A DNA stretch of 64,000 bases. It comes from Meghimatium bilineatum (lineage: Eukaryota > Mollusca > Gastropoda > Stylommatophora > Philomycidae). The position numbers and the translations under genes were made by a program. The notes under the pieces were generated by a model. The model did no database searches. It worked only from the letters and a program-made list of their open reading frames with translations, and was not told the origin of the DNA. Of this stretch, positions 35,600 through 47,500 are shown one piece after another (positions within the stretch are counted from its first letter, which is position 1; each line of letters opens with the position of its first letter). Location of the stretch: positions 29,242,133 to 29,306,132 of the forward strand of contig CM067315.1 in assembly GCA_034231615.1 (NCBI GenBank), read 5' to 3'.

Positions 35600-36165
35600 T
35601 CAGTTCCCCAAGAGCAGAGCAGAAGAATAGCTGCACTATTATCTGCCATGCATATTGTAAACTCAGGATATTTTAGAGTTGGTGTTGGCTCTTCCATCCC
35701 ACAGAAACCAAAAGAAACCAAAAGCCATACTGAATGTGCCAGGCCAAAAGTAAGACTATATTGCAGTCAAGCTGTAAGCCATGACATAAAATAGTATGTT
35801 TTCTGGATTACATCCTGCCAAAAAGCAGGGGTTTAAGAACGAACACAGAAGATATAATATGCCATAAATAGATTTAGTTAGATAGGTAGTTATTCCTCTA
35901 GGGTAAAAGACGGCACATATCGCAGATGTCATAGATTTACATGTCTCTCATAAATAGATTTGGACACAGTAAATTGAACTGAAAATACATAAAGAAAGCC
36001 ACCAAAGACAGATGTGTTGGGCCATTGACACAAATAAAACGGCGAACAACATATTTCCATTTTCTGGACTACGTCCTGCTGGAAATCTAGTAAGACCATT
36101 GTCTTGCTACAAGAGAGATCCAGTGGGAGCTGGGGAATTAACGGTGAAGAAGACATAGAGGAAAA
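35600..36165 (+). mobile_element. Main SINE (35600-35860) and its longer-tailed subfamily (36005-36165)
   Basis: The first copy has GTTTAAGAACGAACACAGAAG at its end. The second belongs to a subfamily in which CCTGCTGGAAATCTAGTAAG, CCATTGTCTTGCTACAAGAG and AGATCCAGTGGGAG are inserted between the shared core and tail. Both subfamilies share the GACTACRTCCTGC core and the (GAA)n end. Confidence 0.6.
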
Positions 36166-36859
36166 CAACAAAGATTATCAGAATCAATCAAATAATCCCT
36201 TAAATATTCCCCCAATGAAGTACAGGCCACAGACAAGGATTTTTTCATTTCTTTCTACCCTTGGATATGCTTTCTGCCTCATCCCACATGACTCCTATAT
36301 CTTTTAAATATTTCAGTCTTGCCTCTCTATGCATTCATAGGATTTTCATTTCCTTTTTACCTGCAGGTTCCATGCCATTGTTCTTCTAACCATATTTTTA
36401 CTGATTTTCTGAGCGTGTACCCATGCAAGCCATAAGAACATGAGAATACGAACAATTAATTCAAATTACATGCATCATCATCATGTGCTAGCTGATGCAG
36501 GCAGTCATGACCTCTATCTCCAGCATCTTGTATCATAATCATTGTTAACTGTTTGCGATGACACGATGTTAAACTATCTAATAATTACTTACCATTCTCT
36601 GCCTCTCTTTCCTTCAATCTTGCCTACTGTAGCTCTGTTCTCGTACAAATTTTAACTAAACACCCCCTAAGTCACAGAAAAGCCAACCCCAGAGAAGAAA
36701 ACTGTCTGGGTCGTGTCAACGCACCCTGAACCAACAAAGGTTATCTTGGACACACAAAAGTAGTGGAAAACCTCTCCAATAAAAAATAACGCTAGAGAAT
36801 CATCCATCTGGAATTTCTTTCTCTTTTACATTCATTCTCAAACTTATTCTTCTGCGTTC
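36166..36859. other. Intergenic stretch downstream of HBS1
   Basis: No exon or clear repeat family was recognised. A CATCATCATCATGTGCTAGC cluster lies at 36474-36495. Confidence 0.4.
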
Positions 36860-37140
36860 AGCATCTGTGGTCACATTAGATTGTCAGTTCTATCATGAGA
36901 CTGAAGGCCACTGTCTTCTCCAGGTCAGAACGGCTGCCCCATAGCTTTTGCCTCAAATCTGCATCCTCTGGCCAAACTCACCATCTCTGCTCTTTGTATG
37001 TTGGACAGTCCTGAAGTATGTGTTCAGTGGTTTGGATTCCATCCACATGGGCATTAATCTGCGTATAAGATCCTCAGTCAGTAAAGGTGGCTTAACAGTA
37101 TGTAGTAGACTGTTCTAAGGTGCAAAATAGTGGGGTCAGT
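36860..37140 (-). mobile_element. LINE RNase H-type C-terminal tail
   Basis: The minus strand reads TTEHILQDCPTYKEQRW, then VWPEDADLRQKLWGSRSD and LEKTVAF. It is the closest relative of the 4310 and 34740 tails. Confidence 0.6.
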
Positions 37141-37144
37141 TGGC

Positions 37145-37330
37145 TTCAAACTTCTGCAGATTAGCAGGATGTTGTCCGGAGAACTGAATGTGATTGTGTC
37201 ATGATTTACACTTAGCTGTGATATGAGCGCATTCTGGTCCAACACACCCAATTTCAGTTTGGCTCCTGTGTCACATCGACCCTCTGTGGGATAGAACAGG
37301 AAACTTCAACCCCAAAACCTCCTTCATTGT
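37145..37330 (-). mobile_element. Main SINE-like family, partial
   Basis: It has the landmarks GCAGATTAGCAGGATGTTGT and GTGTCATGATTTACACTTAG. It abuts the LINE fragment at 37330-37780. Confidence 0.55.
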
Positions 37331-37780
37331 CAACAATTATTGTCCCTGCAATGAAGATTGGCTGCGACAGCTTTCTCTTCTTTTGGTGGTGCTTTCTGCT
37401 TGACTGTAACTTATCCATCTCATAATGTTTTCCTCCCACTTGTATCTCTTCCTGCCTCTTTCTCACCTGCCCTCTATTATCAAGTAAGGTCTTCAACAAG
37501 GTGTGATATCTTTTAATATGTCCAAAATAGTTTATTTGTTTGACTGCTATTTCCTTTAAATAGTTCTTTTTTCATATTTAGTGTATTTTGAACCTCTGTG
37601 TTTTATTTTCTTTCCATGAAGTTCTTTCTATTCTTCAATATACCCACATCTCTTTCAATGGCATAAATTCTGTCTTCTGGTTGTTTGTTCATTATCCATA
37701 CTTCTCAGCCATACATTAAAATGTAGAATAGATGTTGGATTTTATAATTACTAGTTTTAGTTAGTTATTTGTTTAGATTG
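37330..37780 (-). mobile_element. LINE RT remnant
   Basis: The minus strand reads MYG, EVWIMNKQPEDRIYAIERD and VGILKNRKNFMERK, corresponding to LLYGSEVWT......R.AFE...RR. Many stops show old age. Confidence 0.45.
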
Positions 37781-38079
37781 TAATATTTTCATGTCATTGA
37801 AAGTACTCCATTAATCTTGAGCCCTGACATTCCTCATTTTCAGAAGACGTGTCTAAATACTATATAAGCATCGAGGATTTATTATTAAAGAAAAATCTAT
37901 TCAGTTCAAATCCTATTTGCTGCATTATGATTTTTCTTTATTAATTAATCTTCGATTCTTCTATACTATATTATATTATTTATTTATCCATGTCACAAAT
38001 GTGAAGCAACCTTGTTTATTTACGTGTTATTTACATTTACAAGTAGGCCTAATTGGTCGTTGTAGCACTGATGTCTTTT

Positions 38080-38365
38080 GGATAGTACTGATGTTAAAAT
38101 GTTTGTGGTTCTCAAGGAATTTACATACCTGTGCAATGTATGTGTGTTTGTGTGTTGCTGTCTATATGTTGATTGACCAGTCCATATTCATAGTATTTTG
38201 GGAATATGCATGTTGAAAGTCTTGACTAAAATCACATCTTTTTTTTTGGAAATGGTGTGGTCGAAGACGGAGAACGTGTTGACTCAAGTTGCGAGGCAAG
38301 TATGTGCCATCTGGGTGGACTTGGTTCAAATCCTGTTAGCTGAATTTTGATTTTTCTTTAATAAA
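38080..38365 (+). mobile_element. Unclassified tRNA-like repeat, copy 1
   Basis: It shares TGACCAGTCCATATTCATAG, AGTCTTGACTAAAATCACATC, TTGCGAGGCAAG and a B-box-like CTTGGTTCAAATCCTGTT with 43540-43775. It ends about 40 bp beyond the HBS1 stop, so it probably lies in the 3' UTR. Confidence 0.55.
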
Positions 38366-38405
38366 TATTAATTACACACCATAGCTGCTAACTTGCTTGA
38401 TACAG

Positions 38406-38568
38406 TTAAGTCAAAGTTTGTACCTCTTCAACAAGCCCAGCCGCAATGGTGTGACCTCCGCTCCGCAACATAAACCTTCCCAGATCTTTGAACTCTGTAT
38501 ACAATTCCAGACAAGTAGACCTCTCCAGCTCAATCTCAACAACAGCACTCGTGTTTTTGACCAGGCAT
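38406..38568 (-). CDS. HBS1L: HBS1 terminal coding exon
   Basis: This 163-nt exon encodes [18 protein letters not shown], then [20 protein letters not shown] and [12 protein letters not shown], ending in TAA. GRFMLR..G.TIAAG is the conserved C-terminal strand of eEF1A-class domain III. The acceptor is ctgttgacag. Confidence 0.97.
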
Positions 38569-41500
38569 CTGTCAACAGAGAAATATTTCATAGGACTCAT
38601 CACATGATTGAATACTTTTTCTATTTTTTCTGCATTCATTCTCAAACTTCTGCATATTAGCAGGATGTAGTCCAGAGAATGGAATATGCTGTATTATGGT
38701 TTACAGATTGTTAGCGATATCTGCATCTTATGGCCAGATACATCTGACTTCAGCGTGGCTGCAGATTATTTTGACACTCTGTGGCATGGATAGCCAACAC
38801 CACCACCAAAAACTTCCTTAGTTACTTCTTACAATATGCATGGCATGAAGCAGTGTTATTATTCATTGCTCCAATTTCAGGACCCGCAAGACACAATCAA
38901 TTATTGAACTCAAATATTATGTCCTACAACATTCTAATTCTCAAGTTCTACAACATTCTAATTCTTGTCTTGCAAAATTATAATTCTTATGTCTTACAAC
39001 ATTCTAATTCTTATGTCTTACAATATTCTAATTATGTCTTACAAAATTCTAATTCTTATATCTTTGTTTGTGATTAGGAACAAGTGTCACAGCACTGGGG
39101 GCATTCCCATATATGCTCTGTTTGCCGTTCCGTCAACCATCTACAAGTGTATAAGCTCAGTGTCCCAGTCAGTTGCTGAACACGCATTCTTCTGATCTTT
39201 CCGGAGAGGGAGCACTTTCTCCCATCGTCTCTAGTCACTCCCATTTCTACCATTATCTGAATATGTACACTGTCTTGTTCGACTTCCTCCTCGTCTTCTC
39301 ATAGGGTATCCATGACTGCTCTAATCAATTCAATCCTGTCTCTTCTTATCTCGGTGCCGTTCTCCAAGGCTTTACCAGACAACACATCAGCACTTTCGTT
39401 TCCCCTGACCCCAGCATGACCTGGACAGTAGATCTATGTAATGCTCTGCGTGTTGTTGAGAAGAGTGACCCATTCAGTTCAGACCCTTTTCTATCTTGTG
39501 CAGCATACTTTGAGAGTCCGATAGAATCAGAGTCTGTTGGTGGTTGTGTCGCCAGCAAAATGAGAGCTGCTGTCACCGCTTCTATTTCCATTCTCATACT
39601 CGATGTTGTAGGGGGTACTCAGCTGACCATCTCAGCTAATTTTGGTAGGCCACGAAACCTCAACCATACCTGTTTGTTTCTTGTGTTACTGAGCCGTCTG
39701 TTTAAATTATCATAACGTGTGGCTTCAAGTTATGTTATGTTATGTTCCTCCAGGGCCATAGGCGGCGCATAGGGCAGAAACCATAGCCTTCCATTTCTGT
39801 CTTTGTGTTGCCAGGTCTTTCAATTGTTGCGTGTTGTTTAGGTACATTGATATGCCTTCTCTATTAATGGTTCTTCGTAGAGTTTCTCTAGTCTCCCTCT
39901 TCTTCTTACTCCAGGTGGCACCCAATATAGTGACTGCTGGGGAATTCTTAGGCTGTTCATTCTGAGAACATGGCCGATGTAAGTCCAACGCCTTTGTCTA
40001 ATGAAGGAAGATATATAGGTTTGTTTGCTTTCCTCTCTTATAGTAGTGTTAGATTTAAAGTCACTCCACTTAACATTCAGAATGGTACGTAGGCATTTGT
40101 TTTCAAAGGAGTCGAGTCTTTTATCTGTGGCTTTTGTGGCGTTCCAACTTTCGCACCCATATGATAGAATAGGGATGATGTTGGAGTTAAACAACTTGAG
40201 TTTTGTGGTGTTTCTTAGTGTGTTTGATGTCCAGATGTTGCGTAGTTTATTGAAAGCACCTGCTGCAAGGGCAATACGATGTAAAATTTCTTTTGATGAG
40301 TCTCCATCCAATGCTAGAATGGTGCCTAAATATGTAAAATTGTTGACTTTTAATAATGGTTCATTTTGAATTTCTATGTTGTCGTTGGATTTCGTAAAAT
40401 CTAGTATATGAGTTTTTGATGTGTTGATTTTCAACCCTATCTGATTTGAGTAGTGTTGGAGATTGTCAAGCTTAGATTGAGCATCTGTGTGGTTTGCGCT
40501 CAAAAGGGCCAGGTCATCTGCGTAGTCAAGATCTTCGAGAACGGTATTATTAATCCATTTTATTCCTGTCAGCTCATTTTCAGTGCTCTTTCTCATGACC
40601 CAATCAATATTTCAATATATACTGTGGCTTCAAGTGCTGCTTTATAAGTTCTTGGATCATTCCTTCTGTTGTTGGCAGCCCAGTTGCGGCACTCTCTTCC
40701 CATCTGTATCACAACTGTTGTCAATAACTTTCTCCCTTTGCCAAATATCACCCATTCACAGCCTCTTCCCACTTCCTCCAGTTTACAAACTCTGAGTAGG
40801 GTATCTTCTGCTTCTGCCATCCAGGACCTTCATCTCTTGATACATCTTCCTTTTGTGTTGTCAAGAGATTGGTGTAAGAGGTGATGATCATTATTGGCGA
40901 ACAATGTCTTAATATATTCTAATTCTCATGTCTTACATTATTAGCGAACAATGTCTTAATATGTTCTAATTCTCATGTCTTACATTATTGGTGAACAATG
41001 TCTTAATATATTCTAATTCTCATGTCTTACATTATTATATTTCTCATGTATTGCAATATTCTAATTCCTATCTTCTACAATCACCCATTTACTCTCATTT
41101 GATCACAAAAATAATAGTAAAACTATGACCTTCCGTGCATGTTGTAGCAGTCAACTAAAGATTATACAGAAAGTCAAAATTATATAATAATATTGGATGT
41201 CAGGCCAGAAGTAGAAGCTATCGCAGTCAATCTGTAAATAATTATGTACCACATTCTATTATCCAAACTACATACTGCTAATTAACAGATCTTTGAGAAT
41301 GAAAGTAGAACAAAAGGACATTCTGTCACAATTTTCATATGAGAAGTTATGACACAAAGGGAATGAAAGTTGTGATGGTATGAGAATGTAAGAAGTGAAA
41401 GCATGAGAATGTAAGCTGTGACATGAGAATGTAAGCTGTGACATGAGAATGTAAGCTGTGACATGAGAATGTAAGCTGTGACATGAGAATGTAAGCTGTG

Positions 41501-44500
41501 ACATGAGAATGTAAGCTGTGACAGCATGAGAATATAAGCTGTGACGATATGAGAATGTGAGATGTGACAGTATGAGAATGTAAGAAGTGACATTATGAGA
41601 TGTGACAGTATGAGAATGTAAGAAGTGACATTATGAGATGTGACAGTATGAGAATGTAAGAAGTGACATTATGAGAATGTAAGCTGTGACAATATGAGAA
41701 TTTAAGTTGTGACAGTATGAGAATGTAAGAAGTGACATTATGAGATGTGACAGTGTGAGAATGTAAGAAGTGACATTATGAGATGTGACAGTGTGAGAAT
41801 GTAAGAAGTGACATTATGAGATGTGACAGAATGAGAATATAAGCTGTGACAATATGAGAATTTAAGCTGTGACAGTATGAGAATGTAAGAAGTGACATTA
41901 TGAGATGTGACAGAATGAGAATATAAGCTGTGACAATATGAGAATTTAAGCTGTGACAGTGTGAGAATGTAAGAAGTGACAGTATGAGAATTTAAACTGT
42001 CACAATATGAGAATTTAAGCTGTGACAGCATGAGAATTTAAACTGTGACAGTATGGGAATGTAAGGGTATGAGAACAAAAGCAGTAACAAAAAATAAGAA
42101 GTTATAACACCAATGATAATGTATTATTCTCAATGATTACTAATATAACTAATAAATAGTAAACATACCAAATGTAAAATACTTTCAATGTAAAAATAAC
42201 ACACACAAAACAAAAGAACAAGGACTTTTTTCACATAACAGTTCAATAAGATCCTTTATCAAGAAACAGCCATGAACCAGAAATAAACACAAACTCAATA
42301 AATACAATGGAATGGTCTTACTTCTGCATCCAATTGCATTTTAAGAGAAAAGGCGCAATTATATTTAGCTATAAGCAATAATGGTTCTCGATTGAATTTT
42401 ACATGCAAGTGTACCATGGATAGACAAAAATCAAACGCTACAAGAAAATGTGTTATGAGAACCAAACCTGATTAAGTTAATGTTTCTCGTCAATGATGCT
42501 AACTGTACAGACATATACAAACATATAAAAAATCGTACATGTGTAGGAGCACACAAAGATGTATACATATAATATGGAGATGTATACGTGTATGTGCATA
42601 TATATAGAGGTTGATGACCTCTGTTGTTAACAGAACTACTGATTGTGGAAGATTTTGTCAACAAATTAATTCTCTCTCTGAGTAGAATTTTGAAATTCCA
42701 TTAGTAAATGTTGGGTCATAGGTACGTAAGATTTTATGTTTTAAAAAGGGAGGGGGGTGGGATATCATGTATAATTCCCTCTTTTTTATGAGAAATGTAA
42801 TGCCCCTTTTTTTAAAAATCTTTAATGGTGTGGGGGTGAGGGGTTAATCTACCCTTTGGCTAAATTTATAGTATTAAAAATCAAAAAGTTATGTTCTGAT
42901 TGGTGGGGGAATGTGTTTTGAACACACCAACCAACACACCCCCCCCCCCCCACCACAGACATGAGTTTATGTCGATCAATGCCGCTGCATCTGTTTTTTT
43001 CACAACTGAGTTACTTGTGTGTGGTTCAACTTATTTAAAAATTTGTTCAGCAGATGTATCCTGCTCTAAATGGATAATTCTGATTATCAATCTCAGTTCT
43101 TTCCCAAGCTAAATTAGTTTACTATTTCTGTGTAATGAGCTTACCTTGGCTTGCTCTTGATGACCTCACCAGTTGCTCTATTCAACTGTGTTAATAATCG
43201 TTTGATTACAGCTGGTTCATTGATAGATTGATAATGAAAGACTACCTAAGGAGAAGGAGAAAAGTCAAGAAATTAGAAAATGATTTCAACCTTCCAATAA
43301 TCTCAAAGCAGTAATAATCTCAAAATAATATAATAAAAAAAGCATCAAGAATTTATTGGTATAGAAAAAAATTATAAGGCAGCAAATAGGATTTGAACCA
43401 GCCTTTCAGATAGCCCATATTCGCCTTGCAGCTTGTCAATAAATTTTCCATATTCTACCTTTAAAAGGTGCCATTTTAGCCAAGACTTCCCAACATGTTT
43501 TTCTCATGCTACTATGAATATAGACTGATCTGTCGACACACAGACAACATCAACACATACACTCTACACGTATGTAAATTTCTTGATCAACCGGTCCGAA
43601 TTCATAGTGATTTGAGAGAGAGAAATTGAAGTCTTGACTAAAATTGCATCTTTTTTTAGGGATGCTATTGGTCAAATATTTAAAAACTTGTTGACCTCAA
43701 TTGCAAGGCAAATAGGCAAACTATTAACGGACCTGGTTCAAATCCCATTTGCCGCAAGTAATCTCAGAAGTGTTTTAAAAACCAGACAGAATAAAAGAGA
43801 GAAAACTGAAAGGTATGGCAAAAAATAGACTAAGAGAAATACAGAAAATGTAAGGTACAGAGTAGGCCAAAAGAAATAGAGAAAACTGTAAGGCATATAA
43901 AAGATGAACAGCAAATGACAAATTATTTTCTATATTCAGATTGAATAGAAAACATACTTGGGCCAAAAGCAAACCATGTGAAGATCTCCTTGGCGTAGTA
44001 TTTAAGTTGCTCACTTTGTACTCAAGAGGTCATGCTTATGCTGTCTGGTTTATAAAGTGCATTTTTTCAGAGATCCCTGGGGACTATCGCTTGAAGATAC
44101 AGAGTTCCATGCTATTAGTGGTAATCGGTAGATGGTGTGCCACTTCATTGAAAGTGATGGAGTACATACCTGAGCACAATGAAGCCAATTCTCTATGCCT
44201 TTTGAGCATGAAACCATGGGCCACTGATTAAGACACAACCAAACAATCAGCCAGCCAGATAATCATCACGCCAACCAATAAACCAACCAGATGACCAACA
44301 AACAAACCAGTCAGCCAGATGATCAACAAACCAACCAGCCAGCCAGATGACCAACAAACTAACCAGCAAGCCAGATGACCAACAAACCAAATGACCAGAT
44401 GACATCAAACCAGCCAGCCAACTAACAAATCAACCAGGACCAACAAGCCAACCAGCCAGACAGATGACCATCAAACTGGCCAGCCAACCAACCAAAAAGA

Positions 44501-47500
44501 AAGATGACCAAAAAGCCAACCAACATACCAACACCAACCAGCCAGATGACCAACAAACCAGCCAGCCAGATGACCAATAAGCCAACCAACAAAAATAGTG
44601 TCTTTTGCAGGATGTAGTTCAGAGAAAGGAATGTGCTCTGTCATGGTTTATAGTTTGTCTGTGACATCTCCACATTTCCACCTGACACATCTAACTTCAG
44701 CATGACTTCAGAAAATAATACTCACGTGGAAGACAGGTAATGAAGTCCTACTGAATGACGACTAAAACACTACACACTATCACTAACGGATGTAAATATG
44801 GTACATATAACAAAACAAAACACAGAATATAATCTACAAATGACAATACACAGGAAAAAGTCGACGTTTCGGACCAATAGGCATTTTTCAAGATACAGAC
44901 ATAACATACTAACATAAAAAAACCACAAGTAGAAATGAATGCGTATCCGAGTGAAATGTGGTAGTAAGATAGATACCGGAAGCATACAAACAGGATGTAC
45001 ACAAAGACGATAATACAGGTGGAACGAGAGGAACAAAACGATGACGTAACAGAGACCAATACGACCGAGAACTAAGCGAAAGAGTGGTCAGAATTGAGTC
45101 CAAATGGCTTGATGGTACCCAACTCGAAAATGAGACAATTTTCGAGGGCGTACCTAGATCTATCATCGGTGGTATAGGATCTGATGGCAGTGACCTGAAT
45201 GTCAAGGACACCACGGTAGCCATCGCTGTTGAAGTGATTGGCCACAGGAGTGGGTGTTCTGTGTTTGATAGCATGCAAGTGGTTACAGAAGCGGTCGCTC
45301 AGTCTAAGGTCGCTCAGTCATGACTTCAGATAACATTGACCATCTTTAAGATGTGTCTACCAACTCCACCCTCACAAATCTCCTTAGTCACCTATTACAA
45401 CATGCATGAAGGGTGACAGTATCACTATTATTTGCACCCCTTTCAGACCTTGGCACACATGTTGTAACACAGTGACTTGAAATGCATGTCATAAGAGGTT
45501 GCTAAGTTGGGTTTGATATAAGGTTGGCTTCTTCATTCTCCAAAATGTCAGTGACCTGAAAATGATGTACTGAAGTCAGATGTGTAGGCTGAAAGGTGTA
45601 GATATCACAGCCACGCTGTATACCATTACACAATACAATCTGTTCTGCTGACTATATTCTGCTAACTGGCAGGAGTTTGAGAACAAATACAGAAGAAGAA
45701 AATTGTTGACAATCAGAGACTGGTATCTCATGTTAAGAATTATATTCTTCTTTCCAATGCCACAAGTTTTCACTCTTGGGAAGCACATGCCAGTTTGTAA
45801 AATCTGTATGTTCTCTGTAGTTGGGATAGACTTCTGTATAGGGGTGTTTTGTATAGATGGATAAGGTGGGAGAAGTTCTTTCTAGTTTGATGTAGTTGGT
45901 ATAGACTTTCATATGTTTTGTTGTTTGTTTGAGAACCCCAGGAACAGTAAGCGATTAGCTCTTACTTGCTATGTGCAGTGGGGTGGTTTTTCTGAGCTTC
46001 CTTTCGTACCCAGGAGACTTCAGACTTAGTGCAATGCCTATTGAAGGAGCCTTCTACTCAGAAGGAGTCTATAATTGTATAGATGCCATACTACAAAGCT
46101 TCCATAAGAGAGCCTCAATATAACAGCATGTCATCTAGTAAGATTTTCTGTTGCATGGGTGGTTTGTCTAGTGGGCCATTGGTGAGACCCACAGAAGCAA
46201 CTTCATGCGTAGACTTCCACATAAAATGTTTCCTATAGATGTAAAGGGGACAGAGGTTCTTGTCTAGCTTGATATAGTTGGGATAGACTTCCATATACAG
46301 TATTTCAGATACATGGTGAAGTTCTGTCTAGTTTAATGTAACCATAAACACTAAGACGTGCTATATCTCACCTTTGGTAATTTGATAACATCAAGTGACA
46401 GGACTAAATCACAACCACAGAAGTGCTGCATTGGGAGAAATTACCATTAATAATGAGAATACTCAATATTAGACAACTAAGATGGCTGAGGTATAAGCAA
46501 AGAATGAACAACATCTTTATCCTACATCAGATATTGTTCGGATAACCTTCGCAAGCGAAAAGAGTTAGAGGCAGACCACTCCTGAGATATAAAGATATAT
46601 GCAAAGCATCAATGACAGATTTTTAAAATTCAACTACAATAGTTGGGAAAATGCTGCTGAAGACAGAGGTGCATAAAGATTAGCATTACACAAGGGTGCA
46701 GAAACTTTTGAAACACTTCAAGGGGCAAAATTGTTGTTTGTCCATCACAAGTGATGATGACCATTTCTTACATCCACTTTTGAGTAGTTACATTATATTC
46801 TTGACTATGAGTTCATTGATAGCTAATACGCCTTATTCTGGCTACAAATGTCCTTGGTCAGTTTGGACATGAGATGATCACTGTAGAGGGGCAAGTTCAT
46901 CCAATCTTCTTTATAATTATTTCGTAGTTTCAGCTTTGCAGTTTCCAAAAACAGATGTGCTGGGCTGGAAGGTGAAAAATAATGCAGCTCCGCTGTGAAA
47001 CCTTCAGTGCAATGTACCTGAAATTCCTCTGTGGAAGTACACAAACGTTTGTGTTGGTTATTAGAAAGCGAAGACAGAAGACAATCTCATTCCAGTATGT
47101 TGACAATGAGACACAATATTAGGGACCAAAACCCGAAATAAAGGAATGACGAAAACGGATGTGCTGGACCTCGGACGTCCAAACCACAGAGTGACCAACC
47201 GAGGTGCAAATAACACAGTTCTACTGTGTAACCTGCAGCACAACGTACTTCATGCTCCCCAGCAGAAATCACACAATATATTTGTTGTGGTTATATGAGA
47301 GCGAACGCTGAAGAAGGGAAGAAGAAGACACAATATTTGCAGCCTGCTTCACTATGGCCAACAGCTGAGCTGAAGCTAATCTATGAGGCAACTACCATTT
47401 CTAAAAAAAAGTAGTAATGCTTCTCCCTCTGACAACAGACCTTATGATCTAGTATAACTACAAACAAAAACATGGGAGAAAAAAAAAATAATCAAGGTCA

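Noticed and set aside
39838-40596. Intact host gene of 252 codons
   Set aside because: It contains the RT YADD box and LINE C-terminal signatures, with a frameshift and (CATAA)n tail, so it is a retrotransposon fragment.
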